Origin: Acidobacteriaceae bacterium
GTDB lineage: Bacteria > Acidobacteriota > Terriglobia > Terriglobales > Acidobacteriaceae
Assembly: GCA_013361705.1 (NCBI GenBank)
Contig: JABFXN010000144.1
Coordinates: 1 to 33,995 of the forward strand
Direction of reading: 5' to 3'
DNA length: 33,995 bases
Under the pieces are notes generated by a model, which saw only the letters and a list, made by a program, of their open reading frames with translations, was not told where the DNA came from and did not search any database. Below, piece by piece: positions 8,757 to 16,630 of the stretch (its first letter is position 1; the number at the start of each line of letters is the position of its first letter). Position numbers and translations under genes: made by a program.

Positions 8757-8903
8757 GGCGGGAGACGCGGGCTTCAGCCCGCGTTTGTTGACGCTATAAG
8801 AAATGGGCTTTTAGCCCTGGGCCTCTTTTCCAGCACGAAAAGCCCAGGGCTTAAAGCCCATTTACTTTTACGCCGCTATCAGCGGGCTGGAGTCCGCTTC
8901 TCC
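8757..8903. repeat. Hairpin repeat family A, copy 1
   Basis: This ~147-bp unit starts with a GCGGGCTTCAGCCCGC hairpin. Its centre is a long stem of 22-base arms (8801-8822 and 8842-8863) with a single mismatch, and it ends in a GCGGGCTGGAGTCCGC segment. A second copy in the same orientation lies at 10445-10585. It is non-coding and separates the hydrolase gene from the PLP-enzyme gene. Confidence 0.75.
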
Positions 8904-8931
8904 CAAACAAAGCTGCGGTTCGAGGAAGCAA

Positions 8932-10230
8932 TCAAATTTGATCGAGTGCATCAAACAGGTCGCGTACAAGATCCTTTGAACTTTCCAATCCAACGGAGAG
9001 ACGAATCATGGAATTGGTTATTTTGCATCGTTCGAGGTCATCTTCGCTCATATCCGAGTGAGTCATGGTTCGCGGATGTTCTATCAGAGATTCCGTACCT
9101 CCAAGCGAGACGGCAAGATGACAGATTTTCACTGCATCCAGAAAACGCGAAGCTTCCTCGAAGCCCGCATCTTTAAGATAGAAAGTAATCATTGATCCAG
9201 GTCCCGTGCATTGCTTCTTGTACGTCGCGTAAGAAGGACCGTCGTTCTCGCTGAGCAATCCCGGGAACAGGACTCGCTCAACTTTGGGATGTTGCGTTAA
9301 GGCAGTCGCTACTTTGGTAGCCTTTTCCGCCTGTCGCTCCATTCGCAACCAGCATGTTTCCAAGGAACGAGTAAGCATCCATGCGGTGTCCGCGGCCAGA
9401 GTTCCGCCGAGAATTGTCCGGTAGTCGCGTATCGCTCCGATGAGATCTTTGCCACGCCCCTCGCCAGCCAGTACGATCCCTGCGATCAGATCGCTGTGTC
9501 CGCCAAGAAACTTGGTGGCCGAGTAAAAGACGAGATCAGCCCCTTGCAGAAATGGATGTTGAAACACGGGACCAAGAAAGGTATTGTCAACCGCGATCAG
9601 CGTCTTGTCGCCATTGCGGGCCCTAACCAATTCGACGATGGCTTGAATGTCAGTGATCGTCATACTCGGGTTAGAGGGAGTTTCGAGATAAACCAAATCG
9701 TACGGTTGGGGAGAGTTGTCTAATGCCGATTCGACGGCGGACAGGTCACTCGTGTCTACGGCCTGTGCCGAATAACCGAATCGCGCTCCAAAGTGTTCCA
9801 GGAAAAAATACGTCCCTCCATAGACCGGATCGGTATAGAGTATTCGCGCGCCGACAGGTAATAGCGCGAGCAGCGTTGTGCTGATGGCGCTCATGCCGGA
9901 AGGGAAGGCCGCGGCAAACGCAGCTCCATTCTCGATGGCAACCATCTTGTCCTCCCAAATCTCGACGTTAGGATTGTTGAGTCGCGAATAAATCAATCCG
10001 GGCTCTTTTCCATCGTCGTCGGGCAAATGGTAAGCACGTTGAAAAAACTGACGTCCCTCTTCAGCACTACTGAATTCAAAAGTCGAAGTTCTGAATAGCG
10101 GTGGCTTCACAGAGCGTTCAGAAAATTTAGAAGCGTATCCTGCCAGGATCGCGCGGGTGGACGGATGAAGTTCTCTCAGCCTGCTTTTGTAGGCTGGTTG
10201 TGGCTGATCATTACTTTCGGGCGAGCTCAT
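8932..10230 (-). CDS. Cys/Met-metabolism PLP-dependent enzyme (cystathionine gamma-synthase / methionine gamma-lyase family)
   Basis: A 432-residue fold-type I PLP enzyme covering the whole Cys_Met_Meta_PP family. Visible motifs are the phosphate-binding/dimer loop YSRLNNPN (81-88), SGMSAI (111-116), Asp215 in AVDNTF that pairs with the pyridine nitrogen, and Lys240 in YSATKFLGGHSD, which forms the Schiff base. The C-terminal SLGGTESLIEHP motif is also present. The family includes cystathionine gamma-synthase, cystathionine lyases, methionine gamma-lyase and O-acetylhomoserine sulfhydrylase; which reaction applies cannot be decided from sequence inspection. The N-terminus is about 30 residues longer than typical. 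ATG at 10230 has GAGG nine bases upstream. It appears monocistronic, flanked by repeat-family A copies on both sides. I looked for a SAM riboswitch in its leader and saw none. Confidence 0.9.
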   Translation of the reverse strand: MSSPESNDQPQPAYKSRLRELHPSTRAILAGYASKFSERSVKPPLFRTSTFEFSSAEEGRQFFQRAYHLPDDDGKEPGLIYSRLNNPNVEIWEDKMVAIENGAAFAAAFPSGMSAISTTLLALLPVGARILYTDPVYGGTYFFLEHFGARFGYSAQAVDTSDLSAVESALDNSPQPYDLVYLETPSNPSMTITDIQAIVELVRARNGDKTLIAVDNTFLGPVFQHPFLQGADLVFYSATKFLGGHSDLIAGIVLAGEGRGKDLIGAIRDYRTILGGTLAADTAWMLTRSLETCWLRMERQAEKATKVATALTQHPKVERVLFPGLLSENDGPSYATYKKQCTGPGSMITFYLKDAGFEEASRFLDAVKICHLAVSLGGTESLIEHPRTMTHSDMSEDDLERCKITNSMIRLSVGLESSKDLVRDLFDALDQI

Positions 10231-10423
10231 TTAGGTTTCCCTCTTTTTGCGAAAGCCTTCTCATGGCAACGAACATGTTACGAGCGCAGCCCGGAAATGA
10301 GAAATGTCTTCACCATCGGGATGGAGTCGGATACTACGGCTCGACAATTGGGGCGGTGGATGAGTCGCGCGGAACGCGATACCCAACGCTCGTGTCCTGA
10401 GTCATTAATTCGTTAGAGCAAAT

Positions 10424-10444
10424 GATTCGAGCAAAGCTCGAATC
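10424..10444. repeat. Perfect 9-bp hairpin
   Basis: GATTCGAGC, loop AAA, GCTCGAATC. It abuts family A copy 2 and lacks a T-tract, so it looks like part of the repeat cluster and not a standard intrinsic terminator. Confidence 0.5.
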
Positions 10445-10585
10445 GGGCGGGAGACGCGGGCTTCAGCCCCGTTTGTTGGCTCCATAAGGAACGGGCTTTG
10501 GCCCTGGTTTTTTCTCCATCAGGAAAAATCCCAGGGCTAAAGCCCATTTACTTTATGTCTTTATCAGCGGGCTGGAGCCCACTGA
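10445..10585. repeat. Hairpin repeat family A, copy 2
   Basis: It shares with copy 1 (8757-8903) the opening GGGCGGGAGACGCGGGCTTC, a central GGGCTTT..CCCTGG / CCAGGG..AAAGCCC stem (arms 10493-10507 and 10531-10545, one mismatch), CCCATTTACTTT, and the closing TATCAGCGGGCTGGAG. Same orientation as copy 1; loops differ. Confidence 0.75.
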
Positions 10586-10586
10586 G

Positions 10587-10617
10587 CACCCCAGCCAGCT
10601 AAGCTGGCCCGGGACCC
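10587..10617. repeat. Hairpin repeat family B, copy 1
   Basis: A GCCAGC-TAA-GCTGGC hairpin embedded in CACCCCA...GGGACCCC. The same arrangement with an AAAA loop occurs at 33428-33460, so this is a dispersed repeat and not a gene-specific terminator. Confidence 0.6.
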
Positions 10618-10676
10618 CGCTGCTCCCACCATTCAGTCATGCGCTGTTCCTTGCACCATTCGTCGCGGGATGAACT

Positions 10677-11735
10677 TTAGAAGTGGTGCGCGATTCCCAT
10701 GACAAGGGCGTAGTCCGCGAAGGCGGCGTCGCCGTGAGAATGAGTTGCAAGGTCAGGAACCGAGGCCCGGCGATTCCGCTGGATGGCCCAGGGCGCGTTG
10801 ACCATCAGGGTGCTTCGACGGTACTGGTAGGTGATGCCGGGATCGATCGAGATAATGTAACCCGGACGACGGAATCCATTGCTCTTGCCGAAGGCATCAC
10901 GAACGGGGATGCCTTCCATGCGTCCGCCAAAGGTGGCGGAGAGGCCGCGAACCTTTGGCACGTGGCGGCCAAGTCCAGCCCGGAAGAGATATTGGTCCGT
11001 GACCGACATGTACTTTTCCAACGGCTTGCTGCGGAAGGTCAGTACGTTGTTTGTGTCCCTCGGATTGAAGAGCCAGGATCCCTGGAAGTAGGCCGTGGTC
11101 TTGAAATACGTCTGCTTATACGCCTGCGACGACAACGTAAAACCCCAGCTACCGTCACCCGGCTGCATCGACTGATCGGCTACTGCCTTTCCATAAGTGC
11201 CGTTTGATAGCAGAGCTGTGCCTGTAGCATCACTTACGCCGGTCGGAAGCTTGAGGCCGAAGCCGATGGCGACGTTGCCTCCCCACTCGGTGGGTCCACG
11301 GAAGAGCCACGACTGCGCACCGACGATGATGTCACCCACACCCGCAATCTCATACACACCCTTGGGCGTATAGAGCTGATTGCGCGTTCCCTGCAGCACC
11401 GGCACGGAAACATTGAAGCTCCATCGGGGATTCAGGTCGTAGTTGACGGCGATGTTGTAGATGTTCTGGTGGTTCTTGATCTGGGTGCCGAGAACCGCGC
11501 GCTGCGTCTGCTCCACAGTGCCGACATAGTGCCGGAAGGAGCTGAAGCTGCGCCAGTCCACCTCTACTGAGACCTTATGCATAAAATCATGCGGACCGCC
11601 GTGCGTTTTGCTGCTACTTGTCTCTTCCTGCGGGCCCATTGCGCAGATTGACTGGTTGGTGTGCGCGGCGATACAACCTTGACCAAGCGCAAAAGTGGAT
11701 GACGCAATGAGTGCGAATAGGGTAAACGTTTTCAT
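10677..11735 (-). CDS. Outer-membrane beta-barrel protein (MetA/transporter-like)
   Basis: A 352-residue exported protein. Residues 1-19 are a signal peptide (MKTFTLFALIASSTFALGQ). The mature part has alternating amphipathic strands rich in aromatic residues (e.g. SVEVDWRSFSSFRHYVG, WSFNVSVPVLQGTR, WGGNVAIGFGLKLPTG) and ends in aromatic Phe, as outer-membrane barrels do. It resembles the loosely defined 'phenol-degradation MetA-like / transporter' barrel family, which has no fixed substrate. The His/Cys-containing stretch after the signal (CIAAHTNQSICAMGP..KTHGGPHDFMHK) could bind metal or be oxidised, which is inference. The gene diverges from the TlpA-like gene with overlapping start codons, so its promoter would lie inside that coding sequence; no Shine-Dalgarno is visible. 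Confidence 0.75.
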   Translation of the reverse strand: MKTFTLFALIASSTFALGQGCIAAHTNQSICAMGPQEETSSSKTHGGPHDFMHKVSVEVDWRSFSSFRHYVGTVEQTQRAVLGTQIKNHQNIYNIAVNYDLNPRWSFNVSVPVLQGTRNQLYTPKGVYEIAGVGDIIVGAQSWLFRGPTEWGGNVAIGFGLKLPTGVSDATGTALLSNGTYGKAVADQSMQPGDGSWGFTLSSQAYKQTYFKTTAYFQGSWLFNPRDTNNVLTFRSKPLEKYMSVTDQYLFRAGLGRHVPKVRGLSATFGGRMEGIPVRDAFGKSNGFRRPGYIISIDPGITYQYRRSTLMVNAPWAIQRNRRASVPDLATHSHGDAAFADYALVMGIAHHF

Positions 11736-12297
11736 GGAAGTTCTGAGAAAAGAGAATACGCGTTATTGGGCGGTTTTGAACATTGTTTTTGCGGTCCTTT
11801 TTCTGCTTGCTTCATCCGGCGCATTGGGACAGGGACAGACGTTGCGCGAGCCTTCTGCTGCACTTACCGACCTTCAGGGAAAACGTCATCTGATCAAGGA
11901 ACTTCATGGCATGCCGGTCGTCATCAACTTCTGGGCAACCTGGTGCGTGCCTTGCAAAGACGAGATGCCGCGGCTGGTAAAGCTCCAGGAACGCTATCCA
12001 AAGGTTCGCTTTGTCGCCATCTCCATCGATAATGCCGACACACGTGCAAAGATTCCTGCCCTGATCGCAAAACGCAAGTTTTCCCTCACGGTGTGGCAAG
12101 GGGCATCCGCGGATACCTTGAAAGAACTTGCACTCGGCGAACTGGTTCCAGCAACGGTGATCCTCGATGCGGACGGCATGCTGGTAGGTCGTATCGAGGG
12201 CGAGGCGAGCGAAAAAGACATTGCGTCCCGGCTGGACTGGCTGCTCAATGGCCGCCAGGGCAAGCAACCCAAACTGGTCCAGAAAAACGACTGGTGA
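11734..12297 (+). CDS. TlpA/ResA-like thiol-disulfide oxidoreductase
   Basis: A 187-residue membrane-anchored or exported thioredoxin-fold protein. Residues ~12-33 form a signal/anchor helix. The redox site is WATWCVPC (Cys71, Cys74) in the TlpA/ResA arrangement, followed by the conserved E-M-P of that family and the cis-Pro segment LVPATVILD. TlpA proteins reduce apocytochrome c or copper-centre cysteines in the periplasm, which could serve the c-type cytochromes encoded at 21728-24424, though distance makes this only a suggestion. ATG 11734 shares bases with the start of the divergent barrel gene. An upstream ATG at 11695 would run antisense into that gene, and a TTG at 11776 would give a shorter signal. 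None has a strong ribosome site, so the start is uncertain. Confidence 0.85.
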   Translation: MEVLRKENTRYWAVLNIVFAVLFLLASSGALGQGQTLREPSAALTDLQGKRHLIKELHGMPVVINFWATWCVPCKDEMPRLVKLQERYPKVRFVAISIDNADTRAKIPALIAKRKFSLTVWQGASADTLKELALGELVPATVILDADGMLVGRIEGEASEKDIASRLDWLLNGRQGKQPKLVQKNDW

Positions 12298-12431
12298 GAC
12301 GCTTCAGATAATCTTTTCCAAGTAACCGGCTTACGCCTGTCATTGCGCTACGTACGAGACCTGGTTCCGGGGGCGCGCAAGAGGCCTCTATACCCTTCCC
12401 AACTCTAAGTGCCTTTCACTACAATCCGCAG

Positions 12432-12444
12432 GTAAACGCTTTAC
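12432..12444. promoter_or_regulatory. Inverted repeat upstream of alpha-galactosidase
   Basis: GTAAA-CGC-TTTAC, about 130 bp upstream of the GH36 start. It resembles a LacI-type site (GTAAACGTTTAC) with one extra central base, so it is a possible but imperfect operator. Confidence 0.3.
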
Positions 12445-12506
12445 TCGAATTAGAGTCTCTGCGATCAGGATCCACTCCAACAACATCTCAGCGAAGTCCA
12501 GACATA

Positions 12507-12527
12507 CCCCGCCGAAACGATGCGGGG
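12507..12527 (+). promoter_or_regulatory. Hairpin in the alpha-galactosidase 5' leader
   Basis: CCCCGC at 12507-12512 pairs with GCGGGG at 12522-12527 across a 9-base loop, ~30 bases upstream of the AAGGAG ribosome site. It could influence mRNA stability or early termination; there is no T-tract. Confidence 0.3.
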
Positions 12528-12571
12528 AGCATCCCAACTACTGTATTTGGCGAATCAAGAAGGAGCACTGC

Positions 12572-14767
12572 ATGAAGCATGTCACCTGGGCCATTCTCTT
12601 CCTCACACCGGTAGCAATTGCATTGCAGGCCTCCGGCGGAGGAGCAAAAGACGGACAGCGGGTCTTTCGGCTGAACGGCGGTGACGTGAGCTATGTGGTT
12701 GGAGTCAACGAGAACGGCCAACTGCAGACGGTCTATTGGGGAAAGCGGCTCCCGGACTCACAGGAGTTCCAGGCGCCGAAGCCGGGCCGGGAAGCAGCTT
12801 CGTTCGATATGTCCGTGAATACAACTCCGCAGGAGTTCACAGGCTGGGGCGGCGGACTCTATGTAGAACCCGACCTGAAGATCACCTTTCCTGACGGGAA
12901 CCGCGATCTGGTTCTGAAATATGTCTCGCACACAGCGACGGCCGACGAATTGAACGTCGTAATGAAGGACATCTCACGTGAGGTCTACGTGAAGGTGCAA
13001 TATCACATGGATTCCGCTACGGGCGTCGTCCGCCGGTCTGCCGAGGTCTCAAACCGCACCGGCGCGCCGCTCACAATCGAACAGGTCGCAAGCGGAACCT
13101 ACAATCTGCCCCGCGGCACCGACTATCAACTGAACTACGTCACCGGCCGGTGGGCCGCGGAATGGAACCTGCAGCAGCAGCCGATCCATGGCGGGAAGAC
13201 GCTTCTGGAGAGCCGCCGGGGAACCACCGGCGCTCAGAATAATCCGTGGGTCATGATCGATCGCACCGGAGATCACGACCAGGATCACGGAGATGTATGG
13301 TTCGCGGCATTAGGCTGGAGCGGATCATGGCAGATTGCCGTGGAGCAGGATCCGACCAAAGGAACGCGCGTAACCGGTGGTCCGAATGCCTTTGACTCCT
13401 CTTACTACTTGAAAAATGGGGAGACATTCCTGACGCCATATTTTTATGGTGGCTTCTCAAGCAACGGCACCGGCGGCGCGTCGCGCCTGCTGCATCGTTT
13501 CGAAGTCGATTCCCTGCTGCCGCATGCGCCGCATCCGAAGCTACGCCCTGTTCTGTACAACTCCTGGGAGGCGACTACCTTCAACGTTGACGAGGCCGGC
13601 CAGATGGCGCTGGCTGAAAAAGCCGCCGGCATTGGGATAGAGCGCTTCGTCATGGACGATGGCTGGTTCGGGGAACGCGCCAACGATCATGCTGGACTGG
13701 GAGACTGGTACGTCAATTCGAAGAAGTTTCCTCACGGCCTGAAGCCGCTGATCGACAAGGTGCATTCGCTGAAGATGGACTTCGGCCTGTGGGTCGAACC
13801 GGAGATGGTGAATCCGGACAGCGATCTCTACCGGAAGCATCCAGACTGGGTGTTGAACTTTACTAATCGCCCCCGTACCGAGTGCCGCAATCAGCTTGTG
13901 CTAAACCTTGCCCGGCCCGACGTCCATGACTACGTCCTTGGCTTCCTGGACAAACTGCTTAACGAGAACGACATCGCGTTTCTCAAGTGGGACTATAACC
14001 GCAACTGGTCGGAGCCCGGCTGGCCGGCTGTTCCTGTCGAACAACAAAAAAATGTATACGTAGACTTTATTCGCAACTACTACGACATTTTGCAGAAGCT
14101 GCGGCAAAAACATCCTGAGGTTGAGATTGAAAGCTGCTCCGGCGGCGGCGGCCGTGTCGACCTTGGTGTGATGCACCTAACGGACGAGGTCTGGACCTCT
14201 GACAACACCGACGCGTATGACCGGCTCTTCCTGCAGGAGGGCTTCAGCTACGCCTATACACCTGCGGTGATGATGGCCTGGGTTACAGATTCGCCCACGT
14301 GGGTGAATCAACGTTCTCTTTCGCTGGAGTACCGTTTCCTCTCCTCCATGCAGGGTTCTCTTGGGATTGGAGCCAACCTTAACAAGTGGACTCCGGAGGA
14401 CTTTACAACGGCGCAAAAGATGGTTGCGGCCTATAAGACGGTTCGCCAGACCGTGCAACAGGGGGATCTGTATCGCCTTATGTCTCCTCGTGAGGGAGAG
14501 CAGACCGTGACCGAGAGCGTCTCACGTGATGGGAAGCAGGCGGTGGTCTTTGCATATCTGCATTCAAGTACGCAGATGTATCCCTTCCCTCGCTTGTATC
14601 TGCGGGGTCTCGATGAGAATGCTGTGTATGAGTTGCATTCCGTCGCGGGCAAGGTGAATGAAGGCACTCCGGCCAAAGCGACAGGAGCGTACTGGATGCA
14701 TCATGGCGTCGATCTTGCTCTTCGGGGTGATTTTCAGGCGGCGATGTTTACGCTTGAGCGGCAGTGA
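12572..14767 (+). CDS. Alpha-galactosidase, GH36
   Basis: A 731-residue exported GH36 enzyme that hydrolyses terminal alpha-1,6-galactosides. A signal peptide spans ~1-20. An N-terminal beta-supersandwich (~30-320) precedes the (beta/alpha)8 barrel (~325-660) with MDDGWFG (~361-367), GLWVEPEMVNPDSDLY (~405-420), the nucleophile Asp474 in FLKWDYNR, and acid/base Asp544 in WTSDNTDAYDR. The 70-residue spacing equals that known for GH36 enzymes. SCSGGGGRVD (~521-530) is the substrate-binding loop. A short C-terminal beta domain closes the protein. The ATG is fixed by AAGGAG six bases upstream. It is transcribed toward the convergent symporter gene, which together with the LacI gene suggests galactoside utilisation. 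Confidence 0.95.
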   Translation: MKHVTWAILFLTPVAIALQASGGGAKDGQRVFRLNGGDVSYVVGVNENGQLQTVYWGKRLPDSQEFQAPKPGREAASFDMSVNTTPQEFTGWGGGLYVEPDLKITFPDGNRDLVLKYVSHTATADELNVVMKDISREVYVKVQYHMDSATGVVRRSAEVSNRTGAPLTIEQVASGTYNLPRGTDYQLNYVTGRWAAEWNLQQQPIHGGKTLLESRRGTTGAQNNPWVMIDRTGDHDQDHGDVWFAALGWSGSWQIAVEQDPTKGTRVTGGPNAFDSSYYLKNGETFLTPYFYGGFSSNGTGGASRLLHRFEVDSLLPHAPHPKLRPVLYNSWEATTFNVDEAGQMALAEKAAGIGIERFVMDDGWFGERANDHAGLGDWYVNSKKFPHGLKPLIDKVHSLKMDFGLWVEPEMVNPDSDLYRKHPDWVLNFTNRPRTECRNQLVLNLARPDVHDYVLGFLDKLLNENDIAFLKWDYNRNWSEPGWPAVPVEQQKNVYVDFIRNYYDILQKLRQKHPEVEIESCSGGGGRVDLGVMHLTDEVWTSDNTDAYDRLFLQEGFSYAYTPAVMMAWVTDSPTWVNQRSLSLEYRFLSSMQGSLGIGANLNKWTPEDFTTAQKMVAAYKTVRQTVQQGDLYRLMSPREGEQTVTESVSRDGKQAVVFAYLHSSTQMYPFPRLYLRGLDENAVYELHSVAGKVNEGTPAKATGAYWMHHGVDLALRGDFQAAMFTLERQ

Positions 14768-14795
14768 GCGCCTGTGCAGCCCGGACTCTGGGTGC

Positions 14796-14822
14796 CCCAT
14801 CCATCGCATCGCGATGGGTGGG
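14796..14822. repeat. Hairpin after alpha-galactosidase
   Basis: Twelve-base arms (CCCATCCATCGC and GCGATGGGTGGG) with one mismatch and a 3-base loop begin 28 bases after the stop. The left flank CTGGGTGCCCCAT also occurs, inverted, near 33464-33476, so it is a member of a dispersed repeat that may double as a terminator. Confidence 0.5.
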
Positions 14823-14833
14823 ATATCTGAACG

Positions 14834-15030
14834 TACCTCAGCGGCTAAAGCCGCTTCACTTCTGACGTCTGGTACGGCACGGCTAAAAGCCGTGCCCTTA
14901 AGCAAGACATTCGCGCGTTGCGCGAACAAAGAAGCAAGCTCTTGGCTTGCTTCTCTGGTTTTGCTTAAGGGCATGGCTTTAGCCATGCCGTATCCGGGCT
15001 GGAAAACACGCGGCTTTAGCCGCTGAGGTA
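14834..15030. repeat. 197-bp nested inverted-repeat element
   Basis: The outer 21-base arms (14834-14854, 15010-15030) are exact reverse complements, and each is itself a GCGGCTAAAGCCGC-type hairpin. Inside, a second pair (14871-14905 and 14961-14995) is nearly perfect and ends in CCCTTAAGCAA. Innermost are two perfect hairpins, TTCGCGC-GTT-GCGCGAA (14910-14926) and GAAGCAAGC-TCTTG-GCTTGCTTC (14931-14953). It fills the gap between the convergent GH36 and symporter genes. No ORF. Confidence 0.8.
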
Positions 15031-15053
15031 AGGTGTTACCTACTTTGAAGCCT

Positions 15054-16628
15054 CTACCACCACAAAATGTTCATCAGGATAGTGGAGGCGAACAGGATGA
15101 CCGCGAGAACGCAGAGCATCCGGTTTCTCGGGATCAGGTCTTCACTCTGCCATCGGAGCGTTGCGTGCTGCTGCGCAGCGTCCGGCGTCGCAGGCGGGCT
15201 TGAGAGCCAGCCTACGACCATCGCAATCGTAAACGCATAAATGGAGGCATAGAAATTTGCGGACATCGTGCTTCCGTAGTGCAGCCATCCGCGCATGACA
15301 GCAATGGAATGCAGCGAGGAGAGGATGGACCCGGCGAAGAAACCGATCATGGCGCCGCGTTCCGAAGTTCTGCGGGAGAAGATACCCAGAAGAAATACTG
15401 CCCAGAACGGCGCCGCAAAGACGGAAAAGATCAGTTGCACGTGCTCCATCAGGTTGGCGAAGAGGAAGTTGAGATACGACGCAAACAGGCTGACGATAAC
15501 CGCAAAGAGCACGGCCACCCGTCCCATCGTCAGGTAGTGCTGGTCAGACTTTCCGGGCCGAAGCACCTGATGGTAGATATCTTCAGTCCACAGCGCGGCA
15601 AATGCCGAAACGTTCGATGCCAGCCCCGACATCAGACTGGCAGCGAGCGCCGTGATCCCCAGGTCAGTCAGCCACCGGCCGTAGAGCAAGGTCATCAGGG
15701 ATGGCAGCGCCCGGTCATAGCGATTCAGGTTCGGCACCAGACCGTAGGCCACCAGGCCGGGCACGATCACGATCATGGAGAAGATGTGTTTGCCGAAACC
15801 CGCCCACAGCGGCACCTGTCTCGCCTCAAGTTCCGTACGAGCGGTGAAGGCACGCTGCATGAGCACAAAGTCAGTGCACCAGTATCCGAAGCTGAGAACG
15901 AGGCCAAGGCCGACAGCAACACCGAGCACATCCATCGGAGCGTGCGGGGCAACCAGCGGTAGACCACGCCAGAGATGCACACGATTACCGAGGGCCCAGG
16001 CGGGAAGTGTTCCGAAGCGGCGTGCGCTGAGGATCGCCAACGGAAGCAGGCCGGCGACGATGACGGCAAGCTGAAAGATCTCGTTATAGATGGTGGCCCG
16101 AATGCCGCCGAGCAACACATAGATCGTCAGTGCGATAGAGCAAAGCGCGATACCGTATTCGAATGGAAGCGACATGGTCGCCGCCAGAACCTGCGCGACA
16201 GCGTATTGGCTGATGCCGGCCAGAAGCAGGAGCATGATCGCGGTGATGCATGCGTTGATAAGGCGCATCCGCGGGCCATAGCGGAGCAGAAGATATCCCG
16301 GCACGCTGGTGATGTTGTTTCGCCGGTAGATGGGCATCATCCAGAGCGCGAGAAAGATCATGGCCGGGATGGCGCCCACCCAGTAGAAATGAAGCGCCTG
16401 GGCTCCATATTGAGCAGCCATGGCGCTAAGTCCAACAATCTCAAGAGCGCCGCAGTTGGTCGCGATATAGGCAGTAACCACCGCCCACAGAGGCATGACG
16501 TGGGTTGCGTTCAGATACTCGTTGACAGAGACATTCCGCCGTTTCGAGAACCATCCGATGACCATCGTGGCGACGAGATAGGCGGCAAAGAAAGCGAGAT
16601 CGGCACCCAGAGGCCTTCCGGATTGCAT
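15054..16628 (-). CDS. Sodium:solute symporter (SSS family), probable sugar transporter
   Basis: A 524-residue multi-spanning inner-membrane protein with about 14 predicted helices and SSF hallmarks: an opening helix ending VIGWFSKRRN, SVPGYLLLRYGPRMR, and GGIRATIYNEIFQ (the 'GG..A..WTD..Q' region of sugar symporters, here with YNE). Family members couple Na+ to uptake of galactose, glucose, proline, pantothenate and others. Galactose or another hexose is the best guess from the adjacent LacI gene and the alpha-galactosidase. The ATG at 16628 lies two bases after the LacI stop codon. A TTG at 16632-16634 overlapping that stop (TTGA) would give two extra residues. Translation is therefore probably coupled to the regulator, and no independent ribosome site is seen. 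Confidence 0.88.
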   Translation of the reverse strand: MQSGRPLGADLAFFAAYLVATMVIGWFSKRRNVSVNEYLNATHVMPLWAVVTAYIATNCGALEIVGLSAMAAQYGAQALHFYWVGAIPAMIFLALWMMPIYRRNNITSVPGYLLLRYGPRMRLINACITAIMLLLLAGISQYAVAQVLAATMSLPFEYGIALCSIALTIYVLLGGIRATIYNEIFQLAVIVAGLLPLAILSARRFGTLPAWALGNRVHLWRGLPLVAPHAPMDVLGVAVGLGLVLSFGYWCTDFVLMQRAFTARTELEARQVPLWAGFGKHIFSMIVIVPGLVAYGLVPNLNRYDRALPSLMTLLYGRWLTDLGITALAASLMSGLASNVSAFAALWTEDIYHQVLRPGKSDQHYLTMGRVAVLFAVIVSLFASYLNFLFANLMEHVQLIFSVFAAPFWAVFLLGIFSRRTSERGAMIGFFAGSILSSLHSIAVMRGWLHYGSTMSANFYASIYAFTIAMVVGWLSSPPATPDAAQQHATLRWQSEDLIPRNRMLCVLAVILFASTILMNILWW

Positions 16629-16630
16629 GC

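Larger units (their letters stand above)
10231..10676. other. Intergenic region with hairpin repeats
   Basis: This 446-bp region is the leader of the PLP-enzyme gene and the trailer of the outer-membrane gene. From 10424 to about 10617 it is filled by a perfect 9-bp hairpin, repeat family A copy 2 and a repeat family B hairpin. The remaining ~190 bp nearest the PLP gene must hold its promoter; no clear -35/-10 pair or known riboswitch is visible. No credible ORF. Confidence 0.5.

Noticed and set aside
10231-10430. Possible SAM or SAH riboswitch before the Cys/Met PLP-enzyme gene
   Set aside because: I could not find the conserved core or pairing of any SAM riboswitch class by eye; only repeat hairpins are clear.
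14910-14953. Intrinsic terminators after the GH36 and symporter genes
   Set aside because: The hairpins are perfect but none is followed by a T-tract, and all belong to a larger repeat; a termination role remains only a possibility.
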